The notes under the pieces: generated by a model
Databases searched by the model: none
Told to the model about the DNA's origin: nothing
The model's input: only the letters and a program-made list of their open reading frames with translations
Program-made: the position numbers and the translations under genes
From: VBCK01 sp035511515
Lineage (GTDB): Bacteria; Pseudomonadota; Gammaproteobacteria; Burkholderiales; Burkholderiaceae_F
Length of the DNA: 28,431 nucleotides
Direction: 5' to 3'
Assembly: GCA_035511515.1 (NCBI GenBank)
Contig: DATKFG010000040.1
Location: forward strand, 1-28,431
Part shown: positions 14,584-22,880 of the stretch, piece by piece
Layout of the letters: each line of letters opens with the position of its first letter
Numbering within the stretch: position 1 is the first letter of the stretch

Positions 14584-14630
14584 CCCTCACCCTCACCCCC
14601 GACCCCTCTCCCGCAAGCGGGAGAGGGGAG
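14584..14630 (+). repeat. Palindromic gene-end repeat, copy R5
   Basis: CCCTCACCCTCACCCCCG is followed by CCCCTCTCCCGCAAGCGGGAGAGGGGAG, a perfect hairpin in the core (CCCCTCTCCCGC / GCGGGAGAGGGG with a short loop). It fills most of the 70-base ruvA-ruvB gap, beginning two bases after the ruvA stop. The CCCTCAC block is duplicated here. Confidence 0.88.
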
Positions 14631-14652
14631 ATTCCAGGATAGCGGCAGCCTC

Positions 14653-15684
14653 GTGAACGAAGAGCGCCTGAGCACGGCCCAAGCCACCTCGCCCAACGAG
14701 GAGGCGGCCGAGCGCGCGTTGCGCCCGCAGCGCCTGGCCGATTACGTCGGGCAGCAGCGCATCCGCGAGCAGCTGCAGATCTTCATCCAGGCCGCGCGCG
14801 GCCGCGCCGAAGCGCTCGACCACGTGCTGCTGTTCGGTCCCCCGGGACTGGGCAAGACCACGCTGGCGCACATCATCGCGCACGAGATGCAGGTGAACCT
14901 GCGGCAGACCAGCGGGCCGGTGCTGGAGCGGCCTGGCGACCTGGCCGCGCTGCTGACCAACCTGGAGCGGCACGACGTCCTGTTCATCGACGAGATCCAT
15001 CGGCTCAGCCCCGTGGTGGAGGAGATCCTGTATCCGGCGCTGGAGGACTACCAGATCGACATCATGATCGGCGAGGGCCCGTCGGCCCGCTCGATCAAGC
15101 TGGACCTTCCCCCGTTCACGCTGGTCGGCGCCACCACCCGCGCCGGCATGCTGACCAACCCGTTGCGCGACCGCTTCGGGATCGTCGCGCGGCTGGAGTT
15201 CTACAGCGAAAGCGAGATCGCGGCGATCGTGGTGCGCTCGGCCAGGCTCCTGAACGCGACGCTCGAAGCCGAAGGAGCCGGCGAGATCGCGCGCCGCTCG
15301 CGCGGAACCCCGCGCATCGCCAACCGCCTGCTGCGGCGCGTGCGCGACTACGCCGAGGTGCGCGAGAGCGGACACATCGGCCGCGCCACGGCCGACCGCG
15401 CGCTCACGATGCTCGAGGTCGACGCCCTCGGCCTGGACGTGATGGACCGCAAGCTGCTCAGGGCGGTGATCGACAGGTTCGGCGGCGGACCGGTCGGCAT
15501 CGACAGCCTGGCCGCGGCGATCGGCGAGGAGCGCGACACGCTGGAAGACGTGATCGAGCCGTTCCTGATCCAGCAGGGGCTGCTGCAGCGCACTCCGCGC
15601 GGCCGTATCGCCGCTGTTGCCGCGTATCGGCACTTCGGCCTGGCCGAGCCGCCCGGCGAGCGCGGCGGCGGGCTGTTCGACTAA
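14653..15684 (+). CDS. ruvB: Holliday junction branch-migration ATPase RuvB
   Basis: RuvB is the hexameric AAA+ motor that pumps DNA through the RuvA-bound junction. The protein has 343 residues. Walker A is FGPPGLGKTT (61-70), Walker B is VLFIDEIHRL (109-118), sensor 1 is LVGATTRAGML, and the arginine-finger region is NPLRDRFGIVARLEFY. The C-terminal winged helix ends with TPRGRIAAVAAYRHFGL. The start is GTG 14653 with only a weak purine run upstream. RALRPQRLADYVGQ near residue 21 is the usual family opening. It is separated from ruvA by hairpin repeat R5, unlike the overlapped ruvC-ruvA pair. An A-tract and terminator follow its stop. Confidence 0.97.
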   Translation: MNEERLSTAQATSPNEEAAERALRPQRLADYVGQQRIREQLQIFIQAARGRAEALDHVLLFGPPGLGKTTLAHIIAHEMQVNLRQTSGPVLERPGDLAALLTNLERHDVLFIDEIHRLSPVVEEILYPALEDYQIDIMIGEGPSARSIKLDLPPFTLVGATTRAGMLTNPLRDRFGIVARLEFYSESEIAAIVVRSARLLNATLEAEGAGEIARRSRGTPRIANRLLRRVRDYAEVRESGHIGRATADRALTMLEVDALGLDVMDRKLLRAVIDRFGGGPVGIDSLAAAIGEERDTLEDVIEPFLIQQGLLQRTPRGRIAAVAAYRHFGLAEPPGERGGGLFD

Positions 15685-15710
15685 AAAAAATCGCCCGGTC
15701 ACCCGGGCGA
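15683..15710 (-). terminator. Intrinsic terminator of the TonB-dependent receptor gene
   Basis: A perfect 8-bp stem TCGCCCGG / CCGGGCGA (15691-15698 and 15703-15710) closes a four-base loop. On the minus strand it is followed by eight U residues (A-tract at 15683-15690). It lies 26 bases after the receptor stop. On the plus strand it may also slow transcription leaving ruvB, but the following GATTCTT is a poor U-tract. Confidence 0.85.
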
Positions 15711-15736
15711 GATTCTTCGAGAACGCGGGTTAGGCG

Positions 15737-18694
15737 TCAGAACGTGTATTTGCCGATCACGTAGAACACGCGGCCAAGCGGGTCGGCATAACGGCCGTCG
15801 TAACCGATCTGGTTGCCGCCTCCGGCGTTTTGCAGCGTGAACGGCGGGTCCCTATCGAACAGGTTCTTGATGCCGAGCGTCACGTGCATCGCTTTGGTGA
15901 AGTCGTAGACGGTCTGCCAGTCAAACGTCGTATACGACGGCACGTCCAGGCCCGCGAAATCGACCGCCGGACCCTCGGTGCCGTTCGCGTTGGCCAGGAA
16001 CACGGCATTGTCGCCAATGTGCGTAGCGTCGTGGTAGCCCGACTTGTAGTGCCCGGTCAGCGTATTGGTCCACGGCCCGGTCTGCAGGCTCAACAACATG
16101 TGGAACTGGGTCCGGAATACGACCGTCTGATCGGGACCGTATACGCCCAGGTCGGTGTTGAACGGCTGGCCCGGACCGAAGGTGTACTTCTGCCGGAACA
16201 TCTGGGTGCCGGTCCACTGCGCCGCCAGGTTGCCGACGGGCGTGCGCAGCCGGTAGCTGAAGTCCCAGTCGAGGCCCATGTATTCGGCCTCGCCTCCGTT
16301 GAACGGCAACTGCTCCAGCGCAATCGTGTTGAACCCGCCGACCGGGTCGACATACGGGTTGATGAACAGATTCTTGTAGGTCTGCGGACCGGTACCGACG
16401 AAGGCCACCGATTCGGCGATCCCCTGCGACAGGATCTGGTTGTTCAGCTTCACGTCCCACACGTCAGCTCCCAATGAGAGCTGATCGATCGGCTCGACGC
16501 GAAACCCCCCCGTCCACTGCCTGGATTTTTCAGGCTTCAAGCCCAAGCTGCCGGCGAAGGCGTTTCCGCCCGCGACCAGGTCATACTGCGCGTTGCCCGC
16601 CAGGCAACCGGGAGATCCCGGAAACGGGCAGGCATAGCTGCCAGTCGTGCTGCCGTTGAACGTCAGCGTGGTGGCAATGTCGGTCAGCGCCGGCGCTTTG
16701 AAGCCTCGACCATAGGAACCCCGCAACAGCACGCGCTCGATCGGCTGCCAGCGGACCGTGACCTTGCCGACGCCCGCCGAGAACGTGTTGCCGAGCTGGG
16801 CATCGTTCAGTTGTGGAATCAGCCCGGTGACGGGGTCCGGATTGACGCCGAACACTGCGCCGCTATGAACCTTGTTGTAGTAGTCGTAGCGCCCCGAAGC
16901 GATGACTTCCAGCGACTTGAAAACCGGGAAGTTCCACTCGGCAAAAGCGCCCCAGTTGCCGCGGTCCGCATGGAACGGAACCTGACCGGAGTTGCCGCCG
17001 ACCGGGTTGTCGGTCAACGTTCCCTGGGTCGAGTAACCGCTGCCGGCCAGCAGCAGCGGGCTGTAGTCGACCCGATATATGTTGTCCTCGTAATCGCCGC
17101 CGACCGCCACGATCGAGGATCCACCCGGAAGCTCGAAGACGGGGCGCTGCAGCGAGAAGTTGTATTCGGTCAGGTCGGAGCTGATGATGCTCGCGTTGGT
17201 GTGCAGGACCGCTGCCTTCAGATTCTGAGCACCGAACTCTCCGATCGGATCGTAGGCGCCGGTCTTAACAAGCGAATTCAACTGGTTGAAGCTCGCATAG
17301 CCTCCGACCATGTCGTCGCTCAACGTGTTGTGCGACCGCGTGAAGGCCGCCTTGTAGTCGAAGCCGTACATCGTGCCGTCGATGCCCATCGCAAAGTGCT
17401 CGGCCTCGGTCGTGTAGTCGTCCGTGCGGCCTCCGGCCGCGACCGCGCGATAGCCCATCGTGGCCAGTGGCGCGTTGGCCTTGGTGCTGGTCGTAAAAGC
17501 CGTCAGGTTATTGGTCGTCAGGTACGGTTGCACGTACGTGTTGTACAGGGTCGGGAAGCGGCCCGTCCCGTTCATACCGAACGGCTGTGCCGGCGGCGCA
17601 TAGCGCGGCGTTATCACAAAGTTGCTGATCAAGAACTCGGCCCACGCCGTGGTGTCCTGATTCACCTTGAAGTAGCCCTTCATCAGGCCGGCGTCGCGCG
17701 ACGACGGCGGAATGTCCTCCACCGTTGCGGCGTAGTTGAAACGGCACGACTCGCCGACGGTGCCCGGCAACGAAGAGCCGGTCAGGACGTGCGCGAGGGG
17801 GCCACCGCAGTTGCCGTGCGCCTCGTAAAACGGGTTGAGCGAATACTTCTGCACGTTGGCATTGTTGGCCCCCGGTCCGAGCGCAGTCGGATAGGCCGAG
17901 AAGATCACGTTGGCCGGCTCCGTGTTGGAGGTCGCGCCGTCGTAGATGTACTTGGTGCCCTTCCAGCTGAACGGAAAAAACGCTCCCCTGGCCGAGAACG
18001 GGCGGTCCAACGCCAACACCGTCTGCTGCTGATCGTGGCTGAAGTTGAACAGCAGGTTGAAGTGGTCGGCGTTCAGGTCACCGTAGCCTTTCGTGAATCC
18101 GGCCGTCCAGCTGTCACCGCCCTTATGCTGGGTCGCGTTCCAATTGAAGTACACGCTGCCCGCGGTCGAGTTCTTCCTCAGGATGAAGTTGACGACCCCC
18201 GCGATCGCGTCGGAACCGTACAGCGCGGAGGCGCCGTCGGTCAGGATTTCCACGCGCTCGACGGCATCCAGCGGAATGGACTCCAGGTTGGTCGCAAAAC
18301 CTCCGCCGAAGCTGTTGTTCAGCTGTTCCGTTGCCACGCGCTGGCCGTCGACCAGAACCAGCGTGTACTTCGACGGCAGCGAGTGCAACGCGGCTGTCGT
18401 AATGCCGCCGCCGCCGCCGTTGACCGAATCCGACGAGGTCACGAAGCCCTGCATCGCGGGAAGCATCTGCAGCAGGTCGGTCGCCGTGGTCGCGCCCGTC
18501 TTCGCAATGTCTTCCCGAGTCAGCGTGGTCACCGGCAACGCGGTTTCGGCTTCGATGCGCCGGATCGCCGACCCCGTGATCTCGATCCGTTCGATCGGCG
18601 CCTCCTGCGCCAGAACCACGGCCGACACGGATATGGCGGCAGCCCCGGCTAGGGCAACAGCCAGCGCTTTTGGCGCTGGATTCGGCTTGGACAT
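15737..18694 (-). CDS. TonB-dependent outer-membrane receptor
   Basis: This large gated beta-barrel of 985 residues takes up a scarce substrate using TonB-ExbBD energy. I chose ATG 18694 because GGGGG lies about five bases upstream; the TTG 12 bases earlier is less likely. The signal peptide is ALAVALAGAAAISVSAVVLAQ. A TonB-box-like IERIEITGSAIRR follows at 34-46. The plug domain includes EDIAKTGATTATDLLQMLP, LVLVDGQRVATEQL and VERVEILTDGASALYGSDAIAG. The barrel ends in FYVIGKYTF with the aromatic C-terminus needed for BAM insertion. The substrate is unknown; no transporter, sigma/anti-sigma pair or siderophore gene is adjacent. It lies opposite in strand to its neighbours, with its own promoter and terminator, between ruvB and ybgC. 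That suggests insertion into an older gene order. Confidence 0.93.
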   Translation of the reverse strand: MSKPNPAPKALAVALAGAAAISVSAVVLAQEAPIERIEITGSAIRRIEAETALPVTTLTREDIAKTGATTATDLLQMLPAMQGFVTSSDSVNGGGGGITTAALHSLPSKYTLVLVDGQRVATEQLNNSFGGGFATNLESIPLDAVERVEILTDGASALYGSDAIAGVVNFILRKNSTAGSVYFNWNATQHKGGDSWTAGFTKGYGDLNADHFNLLFNFSHDQQQTVLALDRPFSARGAFFPFSWKGTKYIYDGATSNTEPANVIFSAYPTALGPGANNANVQKYSLNPFYEAHGNCGGPLAHVLTGSSLPGTVGESCRFNYAATVEDIPPSSRDAGLMKGYFKVNQDTTAWAEFLISNFVITPRYAPPAQPFGMNGTGRFPTLYNTYVQPYLTTNNLTAFTTSTKANAPLATMGYRAVAAGGRTDDYTTEAEHFAMGIDGTMYGFDYKAAFTRSHNTLSDDMVGGYASFNQLNSLVKTGAYDPIGEFGAQNLKAAVLHTNASIISSDLTEYNFSLQRPVFELPGGSSIVAVGGDYEDNIYRVDYSPLLLAGSGYSTQGTLTDNPVGGNSGQVPFHADRGNWGAFAEWNFPVFKSLEVIASGRYDYYNKVHSGAVFGVNPDPVTGLIPQLNDAQLGNTFSAGVGKVTVRWQPIERVLLRGSYGRGFKAPALTDIATTLTFNGSTTGSYACPFPGSPGCLAGNAQYDLVAGGNAFAGSLGLKPEKSRQWTGGFRVEPIDQLSLGADVWDVKLNNQILSQGIAESVAFVGTGPQTYKNLFINPYVDPVGGFNTIALEQLPFNGGEAEYMGLDWDFSYRLRTPVGNLAAQWTGTQMFRQKYTFGPGQPFNTDLGVYGPDQTVVFRTQFHMLLSLQTGPWTNTLTGHYKSGYHDATHIGDNAVFLANANGTEGPAVDFAGLDVPSYTTFDWQTVYDFTKAMHVTLGIKNLFDRDPPFTLQNAGGGNQIGYDGRYADPLGRVFYVIGKYTF

Positions 18695-18825
18695 GTTTTC
18701 CCCCAAATCTCGTTAATCGGGCATCAGCCGGCGCACCGCCCATGTCAACGCACCGGAGGGCCTGCGATCGTCCTTTTATCCTATTGACGCCTGGACCGAT
18801 CGCACGCCCGTGTTGATGCGAAGGA

Positions 18826-18853
18826 TTTTTAACCCCGGCAAAGTGCTTTGCAA
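18826..18853 (-). promoter_or_regulatory. Candidate promoter of the TonB-dependent receptor
   Basis: On the minus strand TTGCAA (18853-18848) and TAAAAA (18831-18826) are 16 bases apart, about 130 bases before the receptor ATG. The long leader could hold regulatory sites, but I see no Fur-box-like 19-mer. The 338-base gap 18695-19032 holds this promoter and the divergent one at 18934; no gene is supported there. Confidence 0.4.
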
Positions 18854-18933
18854 TACGCTGCCGTGATCGCGGGCACGATTGTTGTTTTTGGATCACACGC
18901 GATTGTTCTGGCAAGGCGCGGCAGCAAGGCCGA

Positions 18934-18961
18934 TTGGATCAAATGGACCCGTCGGTATGAT
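18934..18961 (+). promoter_or_regulatory. Probable promoter of the ybgC-tol-pal operon
   Basis: TTGGAT (18934-18939) and TATGAT (18956-18961) are 16 bases apart. The start of transcription would be near 18968, about 65 bases before the ybgC GTG at 19033. No stronger promoter is visible before tolQ. Confidence 0.55.
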
Positions 18962-19032
18962 GCGCCGCACCATGACCCAACAACCGCGTCGGCGACGCTG
19001 GCCGTCCAGGCGCGCGCGATACACTGGACGCG

Positions 19033-19476
19033 GTGCGTGCAACAGCCGATAGGGTCCGGTCCATCGCACCGTCGGGCGCGGTGTTCAGTTGGCCGCTGCG
19101 CGTCTACTACGAGGACACCGACGCTGGCGGGGTCGTCTATTACGCCAATTACTTGAAGTTTTTCGAGCGTTGCCGAACCGAATGGCTGCGCGCGCTCGGC
19201 ATCGACCAGACGACGCTGGCGCTCGAACAGGGCTTGCAGTTCGTCGTGGTGCGCATCGAGGTGAAGTACCTCGCGCCCGCGCGGCTGGATGACGAGCTCA
19301 TGATCGAGGCGCGCCTGGCCCAGCTGGGCCGCTGCTCGCTGGCATTCGACCAGGTGGCGCTGCGCGCCGGCGAACCGCTGGCGCGGGCGCAGGTCACAGT
19401 GGCGTGCCTCCAGGCGCAGCGGCGGCATCCGGCCCGCCTGCCGGAGCGCCTGAGAGGGCTGTTCGGCCCACGATAA
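19033..19476 (+). CDS. ybgC: YbgC-family acyl-CoA thioesterase of the Tol-Pal operon
   Basis: This is a hotdog-fold thioesterase. In other bacteria YbgC hydrolyses acyl-CoA or acyl-ACP and associates with phospholipid synthesis at the inner membrane. The motif PLRVYYEDTDAGGVVYYANYLKFFERCRTEWL holds the catalytic Asp (D30 with this start). The 147-residue length uses GTG 19033. GTG 19081 would begin MFSWPLRVYYEDTD, closely matching the E. coli N-terminus, and is an equally good start. The C-terminus is rich in Arg and Pro. It is the first gene of the Tol-Pal operon, 30 bases before tolQ. Confidence 0.9.
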   Translation: MRATADRVRSIAPSGAVFSWPLRVYYEDTDAGGVVYYANYLKFFERCRTEWLRALGIDQTTLALEQGLQFVVVRIEVKYLAPARLDDELMIEARLAQLGRCSLAFDQVALRAGEPLARAQVTVACLQAQRRHPARLPERLRGLFGPR

Positions 19477-19506
19477 ACTCGGGCATTGCTTCAATCCAGT
19501 CACGAG

Positions 19507-20184
19507 ATGAACGTTTCCGCCGATCTTTCGATCCTATCCCTCGTCACGCAGGCCACGCTGGTGGTGCAGCTGGTGATGGCGCTTCTGCTGTTGATTTCGC
19601 TGGGCTCCTGGACTGCCATTTTCAGCAAGGCGCTGTCGATCCGCAGCGCCAACCGCGAGACTGAAACCTTCGAGCGACGGTTCTGGAGCGGCGTGAACCT
19701 GGAAACGCTGCACCAGGCCGCCTCCAATCCGCGTCACAAGACGGGCGCGCTGGAGCGGATCTTCGAAGCCGGAATGAGCGAATTTCTGAAACTGCGCGGG
19801 CGCGGCCAGGACGTAGAGCGGCAGGCGATGCTGGACGGCGCGCGCCGCGCGATGCGCGCCACCTACCAGCGCGAAATGGACGCGCTGGAGGCGCGCCTCG
19901 CCTTCCTCGCCTCGGCCGGCTCGGTCAGCCCGTACGTGGGCCTGTTCGGGACCGTGTGGGGCATCATGCACGCGTTCACGGGCCTGTCCGGTCTTCAGCA
20001 GGCCACGCTCGCCAGCGTTGCCCCGGGCATTGCCGAGTCCCTGATCGCCACCGCGATCGGACTTTTCGCGGCGATCCCGGCCGTGGTGGCCTACAACCGC
20101 TTCGCGCACGACATCGACCGGCTGGCCAACCGGTTCGAGAGCTTCATCGAAGAGTTCTCCAACATCCTGCAGCGGCAGCGCTGA
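19507..20184 (+). CDS. tolQ: Tol-Pal system proton-channel subunit TolQ
   Basis: TolQ forms, with TolR, the inner-membrane motor that uses the proton gradient to drive TolA. It belongs to the MotA/ExbB family. From ATG 19507 the protein has 225 residues. A TTG seven codons upstream is rejected as a start. TM1 is about 14-38 (LVVQLVMALLLLISLGSW), followed by a large cytoplasmic loop. TM2 is near 138-158 (SVSPYVGLFGTVWGIMHAF) and TM3 near 175-197 (ESLIATAIGLFAAIPAVVAY). The channel-lining threonines expected in the family are present at about T149 and T182. The operon order ybgC-tolQ-tolR-tolA-tolB-pal-cpoB is complete. Confidence 0.96.
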   Translation: MNVSADLSILSLVTQATLVVQLVMALLLLISLGSWTAIFSKALSIRSANRETETFERRFWSGVNLETLHQAASNPRHKTGALERIFEAGMSEFLKLRGRGQDVERQAMLDGARRAMRATYQREMDALEARLAFLASAGSVSPYVGLFGTVWGIMHAFTGLSGLQQATLASVAPGIAESLIATAIGLFAAIPAVVAYNRFAHDIDRLANRFESFIEEFSNILQRQR

Positions 20185-20200
20185 GGGCGGAGGCCGGTCG

Positions 20201-20647
20201 ATGGCGGTCCTGGCGCAACGAACTGCGGGAAGCCGGCGGCGGTTGCTGTCCGACATCAACGTGGTGCCCTGGATCGACGTGATGCTGGTGCTGGTCGTGA
20301 TCCTGATGGTGTCGGCCCCGTTCGTGAACCCGAGCCTGGTCGACCTGCCATCGGTCGGCAAGTCAACGCGCGCGCCCGATGCGCCGTTGGAAGTGATCGT
20401 GAAGGCCGACGGCTCGCTGCTGCTGCGCGACCGCACCCCGGGCGCCGCCTCGGGCGGCCAGGCGGTGCCCATCGAGCTCGATCAGCTGCTCGCGACCGTC
20501 AGGAACCGCCAGAGAAGCCGCCCCGATACGCCGGTCGTGATCGCCGGCGACAAGAAGGCCCGCTACGAATCGGTCACGCGCGTGCTCGATGCGCTGTACA
20601 AGGGCAATGTGCGGCGCGTCGGGCTCGTCGTCAAGCCGGCCGAGTAG
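20201..20647 (+). CDS. tolR: Tol-Pal system protein TolR
   Basis: TolR is the ExbD/MotB-like partner of TolQ, with one membrane helix and a periplasmic domain that can bind peptidoglycan. The protein has 148 residues. The cytoplasmic start is basic (SRRRLLSDINVVPWIDV). The helix at about 25-44 carries the proton-path Asp (D26 in WIDVMLVLVVILMV). The periplasmic domain includes APLEVIVKADGSLLL, TPVVIAGDKKARYESV and RVGLVVKPAE. ATG 20201 has a good GGAGG (20189-20193) 7 bases upstream. It follows tolQ by 16 bases. Confidence 0.96.
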   Translation: MAVLAQRTAGSRRRLLSDINVVPWIDVMLVLVVILMVSAPFVNPSLVDLPSVGKSTRAPDAPLEVIVKADGSLLLRDRTPGAASGGQAVPIELDQLLATVRNRQRSRPDTPVVIAGDKKARYESVTRVLDALYKGNVRRVGLVVKPAE

Positions 20648-20673
20648 CTACGCAACCTCGAGGCCTGCAGGAA

Positions 20674-21480
20674 ATGGCCATTCGTCCTCGCATGCCGGCC
20701 ACCGCTGCATCGCGACCTCGCGGCCCCGCACGGGGCCGCAACACGGTGCCGTCCTTCGTGGCGGCGGTGGCGATGCACGCGCTGCTGATCTTCGGCCTGT
20801 GGTTCGCGGTGCAGTGGCGCACTTCCAGCGAAGCGCCTGCGGTGGCCGAGTTGTGGGAGCCGCTGGTGCCGATTCAGCCGCCGGCGCCGCCTCCGGAGCC
20901 GCCGGCACCGCCGCAGCCGGAAGCGGCCCACCCCGACGCCGACATCGTCCAGCAGCAGCAGGTCAAGCCGCATGCGCCCGAGCAGGAAAGCCCGCCGCCG
21001 TTGGAGCGCCGTCCGATCGAGAAGCGCGAGCCGAAGAAAGTCGAGCCGAAGAAGGTCGAACCCCCCAAGCCGAGCCCCGAGCAGATCGCGCGCGAGGAGC
21101 AGAAGGTCGAAGAGCGCCGACAGACCGAGATCGCGCGCCTGACCGGTCAGGTGTCGGGCATGGGGCGAGGCCCGTCCGCCTCGAGCGGCGCTTTCAGCGA
21201 AACCTACAAGGCGCTGATCAACGCCTGCATCCGGCCGCACATCGTGTTCGCGGTACCGGACGGCACTCCGGAGCAGGTGTTCGCCGAATTCAAGGTCGAG
21301 CTGCTGCCGACCGGGGAACAGGCTGCCCCGCCCAAACTGATCAAGCCCAGCGGGCTGCCCGGATACGACGACGCCGCCGAGCGCGCCATCATCCGCTGCG
21401 ATCCGTTCCCACGCGATCGGGACGGCGTCATTCCAGCTCGGTCGTTCACCCTAAGGATGTATCCCACGGAAACGCGATGA
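20674..21480 (+). CDS. tolA: Tol-Pal system bridging protein TolA
   Basis: TolA spans the periplasm and links the TolQR motor to TolB and Pal, helping outer-membrane constriction at division. This copy has 268 residues, well short of the E. coli protein (about 420). One membrane helix is at about 26-48 (PSFVAAVAMHALLIFGLWFAV). Domain II is Pro-rich (PPAPPPEPPAPPQPE), then Glu/Lys-Pro repeats (EPKKVEPKKVEPPKP) and a short charged helix (EEQKVEERRQTEIARL). This looks more like the TonB rod than the long Ala/Lys-rich helix of E. coli TolA. The C-terminal globular domain begins near FSETYKALINACIRPHI, and its conserved cysteines fall at INAC and IIRC. The stop overlaps the tolB start (ATGA at 21477-21480). 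Confidence 0.92.
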   Translation: MAIRPRMPATAASRPRGPARGRNTVPSFVAAVAMHALLIFGLWFAVQWRTSSEAPAVAELWEPLVPIQPPAPPPEPPAPPQPEAAHPDADIVQQQQVKPHAPEQESPPPLERRPIEKREPKKVEPKKVEPPKPSPEQIAREEQKVEERRQTEIARLTGQVSGMGRGPSASSGAFSETYKALINACIRPHIVFAVPDGTPEQVFAEFKVELLPTGEQAAPPKLIKPSGLPGYDDAAERAIIRCDPFPRDRDGVIPARSFTLRMYPTETR

Positions 21481-22826
21481 ACCGCCCGAAGGCAGCCTCC
21501 TGTCATCCCTATAATCCGCCCGCGATGCCAAAGACCTGCGCGAGGCCGACCCGGTTCTGCTCGCTCATCCTGCTGCTCGGTCTGGCCGCTGCGCTGATGA
21601 GCCGGCCTGCGCCGGCGCAGATGACGGTCGAGATCACTGGCGTTGGCTCGCAGCAATATCCGATCGCGGTGGCCGCGTTCAAGACCGACAGCGCCGCGCC
21701 CGAGGACATTTCCGCCATCGTCCGGGCCGACCTGGCGCGTTCCGGACAGTTCCGGATGGTCGAGGCGGGCGATACGCCGGTGGCGGAGGACGAGCGCGTC
21801 GATCTGCCCCAGTGGAGGGCGCGCGGAGCCGACACCCTGGCCGTGGGCTCGGTCTCGCACCTGGCCGACGGACGCTTCGATATCCGCTATCGACTCTACG
21901 ACAGCGTGCGCAACACGCAGATCGACGGCATCTCCTACGTCGCTCCGCCCGCCGAGCTGCGGTTGACGGCGCACCGGATCGCGGATCGGATCTACGAGAA
22001 GCTCACCGGCGACAAGGGCGTCTTCGCAACCCGGATCGCGTACGTGGTCCAGTTCAGCCGCACCGCCTACGAACTGCAGATCGCCGATGCCGACGGCGCC
22101 AACCCGCAGACCGCGCTGCGGTCGCGCGAACCGATCATCTCCCCGATCTGGTCCCCGGACGGCACGCTGCTCGCCTATGTCTCGTTCGAATCGCACAAAC
22201 CGGTCGTTTACGTGCACGCGCTGGCGACCGGCGCGCGCACCGCGGTGGCCAATTACAAGGGCAGCAACAGCGCCCCGGCGTTTTCTGCGGACGGCAAGAA
22301 CCTGGCGGTGGTGTTGACGAAGGACGGCAACTCGGAGATCTACCTGATCGGGGTCGACGGATCCAACCCGCGGCGGCTGACGACCAACGATGCGATCGAT
22401 ACCGAGCCGTATTTCTCGGCCGACGGCGCCTGGATCTACTTCACGTCCGATCGCGGAGGCAGTCCCCAGATCTACCGGATGCCGGCCGCGGGGGGCGACG
22501 CGCAACGCGTCACGTTCACGGGCGACTACAACATCAGCCCGCGCGTGAGTCCGGACGGCCGATTGCTGGCGTATGTGTCCCGGCGCAATGACCTGTTTCA
22601 GATCGAAGTGCTGGACATCGCACTGAACCAGGAGCTGACCGTGACCGATACCGTGAGGGACGAGTCGCCGACTTTTGCGCCCAACGGCCGTTTGCTACTC
22701 TACGCGACCGAAGTGGGCGGGCGCGGCATCCTCGCACTGGCATCGACCGACGGCCGGGCGCGGGCCAGGATCACGGGTCCGAACGGCGATATCCGGGAAC
22801 CCTGTTGGGGGCCCCTCGCAAAGTGA
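21477..22826 (+). CDS. tolB: Tol-Pal system beta-propeller protein TolB
   Basis: TolB is a periplasmic protein that toggles between Pal and TolA and so controls Pal mobility. The start at ATG 21477 overlaps the tolA stop and gives 449 residues. ATG 21525 (MPKTCARPTRFCS) gives 433, closer to the usual 430, and places the signal peptide (LILLLGLAAALMSRPAPAQ) nearer the N-terminus. An N-terminal alpha/beta domain (AAFKTDSAAPEDISAIVRADLARSGQF) is followed by a six-bladed propeller with repeats such as SPIWSPDGTLLAYVSFE, APAFSADGKNLAVVLTKDG, EPYFSADGAWIYFTSDRGG and SPRVSPDGRLLAYVS. The same frame is open further upstream through tolA, but that is a shadow. Confidence 0.96.
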   Translation: MNRPKAASCHPYNPPAMPKTCARPTRFCSLILLLGLAAALMSRPAPAQMTVEITGVGSQQYPIAVAAFKTDSAAPEDISAIVRADLARSGQFRMVEAGDTPVAEDERVDLPQWRARGADTLAVGSVSHLADGRFDIRYRLYDSVRNTQIDGISYVAPPAELRLTAHRIADRIYEKLTGDKGVFATRIAYVVQFSRTAYELQIADADGANPQTALRSREPIISPIWSPDGTLLAYVSFESHKPVVYVHALATGARTAVANYKGSNSAPAFSADGKNLAVVLTKDGNSEIYLIGVDGSNPRRLTTNDAIDTEPYFSADGAWIYFTSDRGGSPQIYRMPAAGGDAQRVTFTGDYNISPRVSPDGRLLAYVSRRNDLFQIEVLDIALNQELTVTDTVRDESPTFAPNGRLLLYATEVGGRGILALASTDGRARARITGPNGDIREPCWGPLAK

Positions 22827-22880
22827 GCCGGCCCCGGCAGCGGGTCGGATGATCGGATGAACCCATTCAGGAGAATGATG

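Noticed and set aside
16811..18652. 613-codon plus-strand open frame antisense to the TonB-dependent receptor
   Set aside because: Composition is Arg/Val-rich with no recognisable domain. The receptor reads clearly on the other strand, so this is a GC shadow.
18848..19156. Possible small gene before ybgC
   Set aside because: It overlaps ybgC by 120 bases and the likely operon promoter, and has no ribosome site or domain. Only its first 20 residues look hydrophobic.
20589..21476. Open frame upstream of tolB overlapping tolR and tolA
   Set aside because: It is out of frame with two certain genes and shows Ala/Arg/Gly-rich filler. TolB begins at 21477 or 21525.
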